Source: Microcoleus vaginatus PCC 9802
GTDB taxonomy: Bacteria; Cyanobacteriota; Cyanobacteriia; Cyanobacteriales; Microcoleaceae
NCBI GenBank assembly: GCA_022701275.1
Contig: CP031740.1
Coordinates: forward strand, 6,523,001-6,587,000
DNA length: 64,000 nucleotides
Direction of reading: 5' to 3'
Numbering within the stretch: the stretch's first letter is position 1; each line of letters begins with the position of its first letter. The notes below the pieces were generated by a model. It worked only from the letters and a program-made list of their open reading frames with translations. It was not told where the DNA came from and ran no database searches. The translations under genes and the position numbers were made by a program. Shown here in pieces: positions 34,069-43,096 of this stretch.

Positions 34069-35511
34069 ATGCTGCTTGGTATAGATTTAGGAACAGGCTC
34101 TGCTAAGGCATTGCTTCTAGCGACAGACGGAACCACTATAGGTGAAGCATCAAGCTCTTATCCTGTTCATGCACCCCACCCGGGATGGGCTGAGTCGGAA
34201 CCAGAAGATTGGTGGTTAGCTGTTGCCTCGGCTGTTAGGAAGGCAGTAGGAGATCGCGCTGATGGGGTACAGGCGATCGCACTTTCAGGGCAAATGCACG
34301 GTGTTGTCCTAGCTTCGGAGTCTGGTCAGCCCCTGCGTCCTGCTATCCTCTGGGCAGATAGTCGCTCTAGTGCCACGCTTAACACTTATCATTCGCTCGA
34401 TGCCGCTATTCTAGAGCGCTTGGGCAACCCGATTACGGCTGGAATGGCGGGTCCAACTTTGTTGTGGCTACGAGAACACGAGGCTACTGTCTACACCGAA
34501 GCGCGTTGGGCACTTCAGCCAAAAGATTGGCTGCGGTTACGGCTGACTGGAGAAGTCGCAACAGAACCATCTGATGCTAGCGGTACTTTGCTTTACGATG
34601 TTGTGTCGGACAACTGGGCTGGGGAAGCAATCGGGGCGCTGAATCTACGTGGTGATTGGTTACCAAAAATTATCCCCTCTAGTGCGATCGCAGGCTACCT
34701 AACAACTATTGCTTCAGAGCATCTCGGCTTACCTGTTGGCTTACCGGTTATCGCTGGTGCTGCGGATACCGCAGCGGCGGCACTTGGTAACGGACTACTA
34801 GAGCCTGGATTGGTTCAACTAACGATCGGCACAGGCGCTCAAATCATTACACCTCGATCGCAACCAATTATCGATCGTCATGGTCGTACACATCTCTATC
34901 GAACCGCCCTACCTAACCAGTGGTACACCCTTGCAGCAATGCAAAATGCCGGGTTAGCGCTTGAGTGGGTGCGAGGTATCCTCGGCTTGAGCTGGCAGGA
35001 AGTCTATACTAAAGCGTTTTCTGTTCCCCCAGGATGTGAAGGATTGACATTTTTGCCGTACCTCACGGGTGAGCGAACTCCACACCTTGATCCCTATATA
35101 CGCGGGGCATGGGTGGGGCTTGGACTTCATCACACACAGGCGCACCTGATGCGGGCGGCTTTAGAGGGAGTTGCTTTTGCCTTGCGACAAGGTTTGGAGG
35201 CACTTGAAGCAACAGGTTTTAAAGCGACAGAACTGCGTTTAGCAGGCGGTGGAACTGCAGAAATGCCTTGGAAACAATTACTGACCGATGTATTGAGAAT
35301 ACCCCTCTATTCTACTACAGTTGCTGCGGCTTCCGGACGTGGTGCTGCTCTACTGGCGGGTATCGGAATTGGCGTATACGCAGATGCTAATGACACCATC
35401 AAACTGGCAGCCACACCAATGCTTGCTGCCGCTCCCCAATCAGTTGATCCAATCCTAGAAGAGGCTGGGTTTCGATATCAATCCCTTTATCCACGACTTA
35501 AAAAAATGTGA
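34069..35511 (+). CDS. xylB: Xylulokinase
   Basis: I start at ATG 34069 because GAGG lies 8-9 bp upstream and the product begins MLLGIDLGTGSAKALLL. The 480-residue FGGY-family protein has the ATP-binding DLGTGSAKA, the XylB-specific ALSGQMHGVVLA and ILWADSRSSA, and C-terminal RLAGGGTAEMPWKQLLTDVL. It phosphorylates D-xylulose to xylulose 5-phosphate for the pentose phosphate pathway. It follows the sensor kinase by 20 bp. With the two polyol dehydrogenases upstream it completes a route from arabinitol or xylitol via xylulose (inference). Confidence 0.93.
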   Translation: MLLGIDLGTGSAKALLLATDGTTIGEASSSYPVHAPHPGWAESEPEDWWLAVASAVRKAVGDRADGVQAIALSGQMHGVVLASESGQPLRPAILWADSRSSATLNTYHSLDAAILERLGNPITAGMAGPTLLWLREHEATVYTEARWALQPKDWLRLRLTGEVATEPSDASGTLLYDVVSDNWAGEAIGALNLRGDWLPKIIPSSAIAGYLTTIASEHLGLPVGLPVIAGAADTAAAALGNGLLEPGLVQLTIGTGAQIITPRSQPIIDRHGRTHLYRTALPNQWYTLAAMQNAGLALEWVRGILGLSWQEVYTKAFSVPPGCEGLTFLPYLTGERTPHLDPYIRGAWVGLGLHHTQAHLMRAALEGVAFALRQGLEALEATGFKATELRLAGGGTAEMPWKQLLTDVLRIPLYSTTVAAASGRGAALLAGIGIGVYADANDTIKLAATPMLAAAPQSVDPILEEAGFRYQSLYPRLKKM

Positions 35512-35632
35512 TAAAAGTTATGTCTAAAGGAGGAGGTACTAGAACCTATCGACAAATTACTCTTAAGCTAAGAGTGTTTAACCTCAGTCAAATAAAATAA
35601 CTAAGTCTACTACAAGAAGAGGGAGATATTAC

Positions 35633-37213
35633 ATGAATATATTAGCTGGAATTAAGCTACCAAAATCAGCCGACGCCTCGGATGTATATATACGGTGTAA
35701 TGAATCTGCATCTATAAACTACCAGGAAGATGACAAAAAAGTTGTTTTATCTCAGGGTGGTGTTGTCTCCTCAAATTCTTACTTTAATTCGTTTTACGAG
35801 AGATTTTATACTCAATATACAACTCTTAGCTCTATCTACTATGTGCTGAAACTTGAAGGCGATTTTAAAGTTTCTGTTTACCGAGAATTTGATGGACAAA
35901 AAAACAAAGAAATAATTTCTGAAGAGATCTTTGAGAAATGTCACTTCTCTAACCCTGTAAAAATCTCCCCAATAAATCTCCTTCAAGGTAAAAAAGCGGG
36001 CAGAATATATTTTGAAATAACTTGTTCTAGTGAACAGGGTGAATTTAAAGGGGCCTGGATAGCAACTGATCAAAGTAAAACTAGAGAAGCATCCTTGGGG
36101 ATTGTAATTTGCACCTTTAAAAAAGAGGACTTCATACAAAATACATTAAGTGCAATTTTTCAAGATGAATTACTAGAAACCAAGGACTTTAAAGTATTCG
36201 TGGTTGATAATGGTAGAACTTTAGATGAAGCTGATTTCGGAAAGCCAAAACTGAGGCTAGTTCCTAATATAAATGCTGGTGGAAGCGGGGGGTTTACCAG
36301 AGGGTTGGTCGAAGCTTTAGAGGAAGAAAAATATTCTCACTTTTTGCTTATGGATGATGATATAGAGTTAGAAAGTGAATGTATTTATAAATTATTTCCT
36401 TTGTATGAATACGCCAATTCGGATTTTGCTGTAGCGGGTGGACTGCTAAATTTACAAAAAAAGCATATGTTGTATGAAGCAGGAGCATCGTACAACGCCT
36501 ATTCTAAAACTAGAGGATTTGGGCCTGGGGCATTAATTGCTTTAAATTATAATATCGATTTACGAGATTCTAATTCTCTCAACAGGTTGCTCAAGGAAGA
36601 AGATATAGATTATGGCGGATTTTGGTTTTTCTCTTTTTCTAAGGAACTCGTTGAACAAACTAAATTACCGCTGCCTTTATTTATCAAAATAGATGATGTA
36701 GAGTTTGGTTTAAGAATAAAAGAGTTGGGCAATAACATTGTAGCTTTTCCATCACTGGCAGTGTGGCATCAACCAGCGGCGGCCAAGAATGTAAATTGGG
36801 AAAATTATTATTATATCCGCAATGATTTAATAGCTTATTCCATCCATTATTCTCCAGAATATATGGCTGCAGTTGAGCATTTGACAAAAGTAATACTTCA
36901 GGCTTTAGCAAAATTTGATTATAATCATGTAGAGATGGTTGTAAAAGCTTTTGAAGACTATCTAAAAGGCCCAGATTTTATCAAAAACACTGACCCAGAA
37001 AGCTTTCACATGAGCATTGTAAAGCTTAGTAAAAGCTATAACAACCAAAATGAGGTAGATAAAGTAGCTGGTACTAACCTTTTGACTAGGTGGTTTAAAG
37101 TTGCTGCTGAAGGTAGTAATGAATGGTCATCCGTAAGGGAAAAATGGAAAAGTGCTGCCCAGGAGATAACATCTACTATATTTTGGCAGCAATACCTTGG
37201 GCTAAAGAAATAG
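35633..37213 (+). CDS. GT2-family glycosyltransferase, GlfT2-like
   Basis: The 526-residue protein begins after GAGGGAGA. Residues 1-155 form an N-terminal beta-rich domain. Residues about 160-410 hold a GT-A fold: SLGIVICTFKKEDFI, FVVDNGRTLD, NINAGGSGGFTRGL and the metal-binding HFLLMDDDIELE. VDFG-like IDDVEFGLRIKELG and the catalytic region AVWHQPAAAKNVNWENYYYI follow, resembling galactofuranosyltransferase GlfT2. The C-terminus is helical. It probably adds hexose or galactofuranose units to a surface polysaccharide. The gene is clearly richer in A+T than its neighbours, a sign of acquisition. It lies 121 bp after xylulokinase, but a functional link is unproven. Confidence 0.85.
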   Translation: MNILAGIKLPKSADASDVYIRCNESASINYQEDDKKVVLSQGGVVSSNSYFNSFYERFYTQYTTLSSIYYVLKLEGDFKVSVYREFDGQKNKEIISEEIFEKCHFSNPVKISPINLLQGKKAGRIYFEITCSSEQGEFKGAWIATDQSKTREASLGIVICTFKKEDFIQNTLSAIFQDELLETKDFKVFVVDNGRTLDEADFGKPKLRLVPNINAGGSGGFTRGLVEALEEEKYSHFLLMDDDIELESECIYKLFPLYEYANSDFAVAGGLLNLQKKHMLYEAGASYNAYSKTRGFGPGALIALNYNIDLRDSNSLNRLLKEEDIDYGGFWFFSFSKELVEQTKLPLPLFIKIDDVEFGLRIKELGNNIVAFPSLAVWHQPAAAKNVNWENYYYIRNDLIAYSIHYSPEYMAAVEHLTKVILQALAKFDYNHVEMVVKAFEDYLKGPDFIKNTDPESFHMSIVKLSKSYNNQNEVDKVAGTNLLTRWFKVAAEGSNEWSSVREKWKSAAQEITSTIFWQQYLGLKK

Positions 37214-37671
37214 AATTGACCGCCTCCACTGGTTGATGGTTGACAGCTTAGGCCGCCAGCAACTCAACGATTCACAACAAAAGCGCCTTGGGATTAATTG
37301 TGGTAGTTGACACTCCCCCGTCACAACGTAGCTTGACGGGGGATTCTTCCTTCACAGCTTGATGCCAAGTAAAAGCAGTGCCTTTACTTGGTCTTACTCT
37401 AGCTGCAGAAGCTACTGAGGTATGCCCTACGTCTCAAATTCGTAAACCTCGATTTCTAATGTTTTTAGCTGCATGGATGTTTCTATCATGGTGAGGGCCG
37501 CATTAGGGCATTCCCACTTTCTGATATCCGATGAAAGCCAATTTACAGCAGATTGCAACCTTATAGACGGCAATAGGAGCATTTAGAAAACCAGTTTTTT
37601 AGATGTTGAGGATTAATTAAATCAAGTACGAAGTGCGACCCGAATTTAGTATCAGATGGAAGCAACTTGAG
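37214..37671. other. Spacer with transposon remnant
   Basis: It holds the degenerate TnpB 3' end and right-end hairpin described separately. Beyond about 37520 no gene is seen until the FkbM gene on the opposite strand. Confidence 0.5.
37300..37520 (-). pseudogene. TnpB 3' remnant with right-end hairpin
   Basis: On the minus strand, pieces in one frame read CGPHHDRNIHAAKNIRNRGL, then DVGHTSVASAARVRPSKGTA, broken by stops. HHDRNIHAAKNI is the last catalytic-Asp motif of TnpB. A hairpin CCCCCGTC (37315-37322) / GACGGGGG (37335-37342) next to GTTGACACT is the characteristic right end. The rest of the element is missing. Confidence 0.7.
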
Positions 37672-38487
37672 TTAAATGATGACATAATCTTCGCCCACAA
37701 CAGATTGAGTGACCTGTGGTTCCGGCTCTATGGGGTCGCTGTAATGAGTGTCAATGTATTTCATGAAACTTTCCCGATAAGCTTTGAGATGCGAGTTAAG
37801 TGCTTCGATATCCTGCTCTCCTGTCGCGAAACCCCTCTCTCTTCTGAAGTGACCGGATTCCTTAACAAAAGCCATGTCAACTTGCCACAAAGCGTGATCT
37901 GTCGGGCGATATGACAAATCAACAATATCGTAAGCTGCGAAGCCTTGGGACTTCATAAAACTCATTACATCATACATCTGACCGAACAAAGTAACTTCTA
38001 CAATTACATATTCAGTCTGCTGCAAAATCTCAGTTGCTCCTGCTAAAACATCTAATTCCTGTCCGTCTACATCAACTTTAATTAAATACGGGCCTGGCAA
38101 ATTTCTTTCCCTGCATATTCCATCCAGGGTAATTGCTGGTATTTTTCTCAAATAAGGATCGCTGCTGTCAGTAACGCGATTTTCAGAAATTGAAGAATGC
38201 AACATAGAGGGACTGACGTTAAGCGTGAAAACTCCCGCTTCTTTGCTCGCTGCAGCGATAATGTATTCTGCACTTTTTAGCTTGCGGCAAATTTTGGCGA
38301 GATAAGGTTCATTTTCGGCGATGGGTTCAATTAGCAAATGTCGGGAATTAGGGAAAGTATCGTAAAGGTTAAAAGTTCCCAAGGCCGCGCCGACATCAAT
38401 CACAGTTTTTGGTTCAAAACCTAAGTTTTTAGCCAGCAGCAAGCTGCCTGACATCGAGTTTCTGAGAATTCCTGTTTGTTGGCTCAC
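37672..38487 (-). CDS. FkbM family methyltransferase
   Basis: This 271-residue protein shows the FkbM-type SAM fold: VIDVGAALGTFNLYDTFP (SAM loop), LIEPIAENEPYLAKICRKL, AAASKEAGVFTLNVS, TLDGICRERNLPGPYLIKVD and VDGQELDVLAGATEIL. Such enzymes O-methylate sugars or polyketides, and in cyanobacteria they often belong to surface-polysaccharide loci. Placement about 450 bp from the GT2 gene is consistent with that but convergent in orientation. The C-terminal 40 residues are poorly conserved. Confidence 0.88.
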   Translation of the reverse strand: MSQQTGILRNSMSGSLLLAKNLGFEPKTVIDVGAALGTFNLYDTFPNSRHLLIEPIAENEPYLAKICRKLKSAEYIIAAASKEAGVFTLNVSPSMLHSSISENRVTDSSDPYLRKIPAITLDGICRERNLPGPYLIKVDVDGQELDVLAGATEILQQTEYVIVEVTLFGQMYDVMSFMKSQGFAAYDIVDLSYRPTDHALWQVDMAFVKESGHFRRERGFATGEQDIEALNSHLKAYRESFMKYIDTHYSDPIEPEPQVTQSVVGEDYVII

Positions 38488-38572
38488 AATTTTTTCCTGA
38501 TTTCAATGTGGATATAATTAATATTATGTCTTGCAGCAGAGTTATTGTATGTCCGAATAATGAAACGAAGCA

Positions 38573-38602
38573 ATCGCAAACCTCGGCGATTGCTTCCCTT
38601 CG
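38573..38602. repeat. Short palindromic hairpin
   Basis: GAAGCAATCGC and GCGATTGCTTC form an 11-bp perfect stem with an 8-base loop in the spacer between the FkbM gene and the 168-residue hypothetical gene. Confidence 0.7.
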
Positions 38603-38637
38603 GATCGCAATGACAGAAATAGGTTTTGACTGAGATG

Positions 38638-38741
38638 TTGCACCATTCTCAATCAGTTTTTTAGGAACAGGCAAGATGCCTGTTCCACAAGAAAATTTAC
38701 TCGTGGAACAGGCATCTTGCCTGTTCTTGAGAATGGTGCAA
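38638..38741. repeat. Nested 104-bp palindrome containing two GAACAGGC palindromes
   Basis: The outer arms TTGCACCATTCTCAA (38638-38652) and TTGAGAATGGTGCAA (38727-38741) are exact inverse complements. Inside, GGAACAGGCAAGATGCCTGT (38663-38682) and its inverse GTGGAACAGGCATCTTGCC (from 38703) pair again. The inner unit is the same palindrome as in the 17477 array. The structure could form a large cruciform or act as a bidirectional terminator. Confidence 0.85.
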
Positions 38742-38767
38742 GATGTGAGTTTCAATGCAACCTGCTA

Positions 38768-39274
38768 CTATTTCGCGGATTTCTGCGCCTTGTTTTCCGG
38801 TTCGACAGATTGCAAAGCTTCGTCGAGAATGGCCCGTGCTTCTTCGGCTTTACTTCTAGCTTCTCGATAGCGGACATTAGCTTGAGCGAAGTTTTTGAGA
38901 ACCTTGAAACCATCTTTCAAACGACCAATTTCCTCGGCAGTCACCGCCTCATCTGTAAACAAAATGTCGATCGCCGCCCGGATTTTGAGTGCTTCTTCGC
39001 GGGATTCCATGACTTTCAATTTGAGGCTTGCCAAATTGCTCAAAATCTGGACGGCTTCAGTAATCGCGTCCTCGCCTTCAGACGCAGCATCTTCGATATC
39101 CTTAACTTCAACAAACTGCTTGGGCCCAAATCCCTCCACGAGTTCCGTAGGCAGCTTGCCCTCATCCATGAGATCCATCAGGCGATCCATCGCTTCTTCC
39201 CGGGCTTTGGCTGAATCTTTCCCTTTGACAGTTAAAATAATTTCGGGGCTTTGAGGAAGTGTATAGCGAACCAT
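38768..39274 (-). CDS. Conserved-looking hypothetical protein, coiled-coil helical
   Basis: I start at the ATG giving MVRYTLPQSPEIILTVKGKD. An upstream ATG adds nine residues with no ribosome site. The 168-residue product is mostly helical and charged: SAKAREEAMDRLMDLMDEGK, then FGPKQFVEVKDIEDAASEGE and EEIGRLKDGFKVLKNFAQAN. No enzyme motif or membrane helix is visible. Similar small helical proteins occur across cyanobacteria without assigned function. Confidence 0.7.
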   Translation of the reverse strand: MVRYTLPQSPEIILTVKGKDSAKAREEAMDRLMDLMDEGKLPTELVEGFGPKQFVEVKDIEDAASEGEDAITEAVQILSNLASLKLKVMESREEALKIRAAIDILFTDEAVTAEEIGRLKDGFKVLKNFAQANVRYREARSKAEEARAILDEALQSVEPENKAQKSAK

Positions 39275-39411
39275 ATTTTGACAGCCTGTGCGCGAAAACA
39301 ATTGAATGATATTTTATCTTTATTCGATCGCCAGTTGCAGCTATCAATCCGCTCGATTACCAACCGCTTGCCAAAACTTGACACATATACACTCAAAAGG
39401 AACCCTCGACA

Positions 39412-39654
39412 ATGAAAGATAAATTTCTTAACTTGCTTAACTTGCTTTTAGTAGCTGATGTGTTTTTCGTCTTTGCCATTTTTGGGTGGTTTGTGATCGC
39501 AGTAGCAGGTCGATCGACCGGGGTGAATCTCGGTTTTGATTTGTGGTACAGTCTGTGGCAGCCCGTATTTAATCCCGCCCTCGGAATTCTCATGGGCGGT
39601 GCTATTCTCAGCGGTATAGTTAACCAAGTTTCTAAACGCCTCAATCCCAAGTAA
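39412..39654 (+). CDS. Small two-helix membrane protein
   Basis: The 80-residue protein has hydrophobic segments at about residues 9-32 (LLLVADVFFVFAIFGWFVI) and 52-68 (NPALGILMGGAILSGI), and a basic C-terminus (NQVSKRLNPK). AAAAGGAACC lies upstream. No family is recognised. Confidence 0.65.
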   Translation: MKDKFLNLLNLLLVADVFFVFAIFGWFVIAVAGRSTGVNLGFDLWYSLWQPVFNPALGILMGGAILSGIVNQVSKRLNPK

Positions 39655-39967
39655 AATTTATGTTTTGTTTGAGACGGGGATTGGCGATGCGACTGAGTTG
39701 GCGATCGAACTTGTAGGGTGCGTCAGAGATGAGGCACTCCATTAGGTGGATGAAGCGGGAAAATACATAAGTAGTCAAAAGCGAGTGAAAAGCTCCCCGA
39801 AGGAGCGATCTCTTATGAAAGCAATCACAAAAGTTATGATAGCTTTACATTCTGTTACCGAGTAAAGTTTATTTTCGCCTACCTATTTACGTCGAAAATC
39901 AGGATTGAACGATCGCGATCTAAAAATATCAACTCATGTTCTGAAGAACAAAAGTCGGGCATTAATT
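39655..39967. other. Spacer upstream of pfkA
   Basis: It contains one GTAGGGTGCGTC half-site at about 39714 and otherwise no recognisable feature. The pfkA promoter must lie here. Confidence 0.4.
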
Positions 39968-41050
39968 ATGGGAGAACAAAAATGTATCGGTATCCTCACC
40001 AGCGGAGGTGACTGTGCAGGCTTAAACGCAGTTATTCGAGCCGTTGTCTACCGCGCAACGGGAACTTACAATTGGAAAGTGATGGGGATTCGTCAAGCCA
40101 CCCACGGATTGATGAGTCGTCCCCCTGAAGCAATTCCCTTGGATATTGAGAAAGTAGACTCGTGGCTCACCATTGGCGGTACGATGCTAGGCACGACAAA
40201 TAAGGGCGACCCTTTTGCTTTCCCGATGCCTGATGGGACTCTACGCGATCGCGCTGAGGACATTATCGAAGGCTATCATCAACTAGGTTTGGATGCTTTA
40301 ATTGGCATTGGTGGCGATGGCAGTCTTGCCATTCTCAGGAAGATTGCTCAACAAGGGAATTTGAATTTAGTTGCTATTCCTAAAACTATAGATAATGATG
40401 TCGGAATTACCGAGCGTTCCATCGGTTTTGATACTGCGGTCAATATTGCAACTGAAGCACTCGATCGCTTGCATTTTACTGCGGCCAGTCACAGTCGCGT
40501 CATGATTGTTGAAGTCATGGGACGCGACGCTGGACATATTGCGATCAGTGCCGGAATTTCTGGGGGAGCTGATATAATTCTGATTCCCGAAATCCCTTAC
40601 AAAATTTCCCAAATTTGTGCCAAAATCCAAGAACGCCAAGACCGGGGAAAAAACTACTGTTTAATTATAGTAGCGGAGGCAGTTCGCACTGAAGAAGGCG
40701 AGTTAGTAATGCACACAAATCGCTTAGGTCAAAGTCGATTAGGCGGAATTGGTCAGTATTTAGCTGATACAATTTCTGACTGCAGCGGTGCAGAAACTCG
40801 CTTCACCGTTTTGGGACATATTCAACGCGGAGGAACTCCTTCATCGCTAGAAAGGTTAATTGCTTCTGCTTTTGGCATCGCAGCAGTTGATTTAATTGCC
40901 GAAGAGAAATACGACTGCATGGTATCTTGGCAAAAGCGGGAAGTTGTGAGCGTTCCTCTGGAAGATGCGATCGCCAAATACAGACCTGTAGACTTCAATG
41001 GTACTCTGGTTAAAACGGCCCGCGGTTTAGGGATTTGTCTGGGAGACTAA
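39968..41050 (+). CDS. pfkA: 6-phosphofructokinase
   Basis: I use ATG 39968, giving MGEQKCIGILTSGGDCAGLN and 360 residues, the usual length. Phosphofructokinase motifs are seen: GGDCAGLNAVIR, TIGGTMLGTTN, IGGDGSLAI and the catalytic PKTIDNDV. The Gly after GGD predicts ATP as donor, while the Lys in PKTIDND is otherwise seen in pyrophosphate-dependent enzymes. This mix is found in group III PFKs. It catalyses fructose 6-phosphate to fructose 1,6-bisphosphate in glycolysis. The gene is a single unit on the plus strand. Confidence 0.92.
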   Translation: MGEQKCIGILTSGGDCAGLNAVIRAVVYRATGTYNWKVMGIRQATHGLMSRPPEAIPLDIEKVDSWLTIGGTMLGTTNKGDPFAFPMPDGTLRDRAEDIIEGYHQLGLDALIGIGGDGSLAILRKIAQQGNLNLVAIPKTIDNDVGITERSIGFDTAVNIATEALDRLHFTAASHSRVMIVEVMGRDAGHIAISAGISGGADIILIPEIPYKISQICAKIQERQDRGKNYCLIIVAEAVRTEEGELVMHTNRLGQSRLGGIGQYLADTISDCSGAETRFTVLGHIQRGGTPSSLERLIASAFGIAAVDLIAEEKYDCMVSWQKREVVSVPLEDAIAKYRPVDFNGTLVKTARGLGICLGD

Positions 41051-41085
41051 ACAATTACCCGTCCGATTTCTCAAAGATTAACAAT

Positions 41086-41150
41086 TTGTAGTAAGGACTT
41101 CACTGCTTTATTTCCCAACTCAACAGCAAAGACTAAAGTCCTTACTACAA
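41086..41150. repeat. Foldback with 15-bp arms
   Basis: TTGTAGTAAGGACTT (41086-41100) and AAGTCCTTACTACAA (41136-41150) are exact inverse complements separated by 35 bp. It lies 36 bp after pfkA and may be a terminator or a small non-autonomous element. Confidence 0.8.
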
Positions 41151-41308
41151 ACATTTTGCAATTGTGAAAAAGGTTTAGGGTGTAATCCCCCCAAAAGTCG
41201 GATTGCCCGCCTGCCAGTTTGGATGCCACAGAGGTACGATGGAATATAGGGAGGGAGGCCAAGCCCGGTAAGGTTAAGCTTGGCGACAATACCCACAGGA
41301 AGGGAAAA

Positions 41309-42757
41309 ATGACACTTAACTTGCGACGACCGATTTTAATTGGCGGAATAGGACTTTCAGCAGCGCTGTGGCTGTTGGAAACTCTACAGCATTCGGGTTC
41401 AGAAATGGGCGAAACGGCACTCATCGGCTTGGCGGCTGCCGGTGCGGGGTATTGGTGGTGGAAACAACAATCCCCCAAACTAGAACTCGCACTCCCGCAA
41501 CCCCTGGCCAACAGGGAAGCAGCCGAAAAAGCGATCGCGGCTTCAGAAACTGCAATTAAATTGCTGGCTTCAGAAGCTCCAAACTCTGCAGATCCTGCTA
41601 ATCTAACAGCACAGCTCGATCGGATCAGAGCCGAATTAGATAGACAAGATTTACGGATTACCGTAACTGGCGGCAAAGCTGTCGGCAAAACAGCCTTAAT
41701 TCAAGTTTTAAATTCTAATTGGGCATCTCAACACCCGCAAAAGCTTAGTTTACAAGAAACGGCACCGCTGTTTGCTAATACAAATGCCGATGCCAAAATC
41801 AACGGTGATTTAGCGCTGTTTGTGACAGCGGGCGACATCACAGATTCCGAATTTCAAACATTATCTCAGCTAGCGTCCGCCAGTCAGCGCGTGCTGCTAG
41901 TCTGGAACAAACAAGACCAATATTTGCCAGAACAGCAGTCGCAGGTTTTGCACTCTTTGCAGCAGAAAATGCAAGGAATCTTGGGGACAGAAGATATAAT
42001 TGCGATCGCAGCTTCTCCCAATTCTATTAAAGTGCGCCGACACCAAGCGGACGGCACAGTTCAAGAACGGATCGAAAATCAAGTCTCTCAACTCGACGGG
42101 CTGACGGAAAGATTGACTAAAATCTTAACTGAAGAACGGCAACAGTTGGTCTGGGCGAGTGCAGCGCGCGAGGCTGCAAGTATCAAGCTAGAGGCAAAAA
42201 CCTTATTAAATGGAGTCAGGCGCGATCGGGCAATTCCCATTATCGAACAATATCAGTACATCGCCGCCGCCACCGTGTTTGCTAATCCGGTTCCGGCTTT
42301 AGACTTGCTAGCAACAACCGCCATCAGCACCCAGCTCGTAATCGATCTCGGCGCTATCTACCAGCAACAGTTTTCCTTAGACCAAGCTAAGACTGTAGCG
42401 GGTACTTTAGCTAATCAAATGTTCAAATTGGGATTAGTAGAACTGTCTACCCAAACTATTACTGGACTGCTGAAAAGCAATGCCGTCACCTATGTAGCAG
42501 GAGGCGCGGTGCAGGGAATTAGTGCAGCCTATTTTACCAGAATAGCAGGACTGAGTTTAATTGAATATTTCCAAAGTCAAGAACTGGAAAATGCTCCCAA
42601 AGGCATTTTCAATCTCGACCAGTTGACTAAAACTTTGCAAGCAGTATTTACGCAAAATCAGCAAGTTTCCTTCTTGCAATCTTTCGTCAACCAAGTGGCG
42701 AGTCGTCTTTCATCTCAGGTATCTGGGCCCGAAACCGTTAAGTCGCCGGTCACTTAG
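41309..42757 (+). CDS. P-loop GTPase with C-terminal DUF697-like domain (paralogue A)
   Basis: The start at ATG 41309 follows AGGAAGGG. The 482-residue product begins MTLNLRRPILIGGIGLSAAL, an N-terminal membrane helix, with GLAAAGAGYWWWKQQ as a second. The GTPase domain has VTGGKAVGKTALIQVLNS (P-loop) and VLLVWNKQDQYLP (NKxD). The expected DxPG loop is degenerate. The C-terminal 200 residues are the DUF697/YcjF-like helical domain (ATVFANPVPALDLLATTAIS, GLVELSTQTITGLLKSN). It is thought to act on membranes, but its role is unknown. Paralogue B follows 339 bp downstream. Confidence 0.85.
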   Translation: MTLNLRRPILIGGIGLSAALWLLETLQHSGSEMGETALIGLAAAGAGYWWWKQQSPKLELALPQPLANREAAEKAIAASETAIKLLASEAPNSADPANLTAQLDRIRAELDRQDLRITVTGGKAVGKTALIQVLNSNWASQHPQKLSLQETAPLFANTNADAKINGDLALFVTAGDITDSEFQTLSQLASASQRVLLVWNKQDQYLPEQQSQVLHSLQQKMQGILGTEDIIAIAASPNSIKVRRHQADGTVQERIENQVSQLDGLTERLTKILTEERQQLVWASAAREAASIKLEAKTLLNGVRRDRAIPIIEQYQYIAAATVFANPVPALDLLATTAISTQLVIDLGAIYQQQFSLDQAKTVAGTLANQMFKLGLVELSTQTITGLLKSNAVTYVAGGAVQGISAAYFTRIAGLSLIEYFQSQELENAPKGIFNLDQLTKTLQAVFTQNQQVSFLQSFVNQVASRLSSQVSGPETVKSPVT

Positions 42758-43096
42758 AAGTAGTCCAGCATCTGATGTTGTTAAATTCGGTCGATCGCCC
42801 ATGATATCCGTAGGGACACGGCAGTGCCGTGTCCTAGCCCCAGCCCATTAAGAAACCGTTAATTCAGCGACCAATTAAAATTAGTCCAGCATCCGATATT
42901 AAATTCGGTCGATCGCCTAGGATATCTGATATTAAATCCGGTCATCGCCCAGGATATCCGTAGGGACACGGGACTGCCCTGTCCCTACGAATTCCCCAAA
43001 TAAAAAGCTATAAATTTATCAAAAATTGTATTAACATAAGAAATAGAATTTATAGTTCGACGCTCAATTATACCTGCTTAAAAAAGCCGATCGCCA
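42758..43096. repeat. Spacer with repeated blocks and hairpins
   Basis: Two imperfect copies of a block (AGTCCAGCATC, GATNTTAAATTCGGTCGATC, then ATATCCGTAGGGACACGG) occur at about 42763-42832 and 42882-42987. GACACGGCAGTGCCGTGTC at about 42814-42832 is a palindrome. No gene is seen. Confidence 0.65.

Noticed and set aside
35521..35601. Very short frame starting ATGTCTAAAGGAGGAGG after xylulokinase
   Set aside because: Only 26 codons; the GGAGGAGG lies inside rather than before the start, so it may be chance.
38429..38755. Minus-strand open frame of 108 codons
   Set aside because: It is made mostly of the GAACAGGC palindromes (giving GILPVPKK-type residues) and overlaps the FkbM start.
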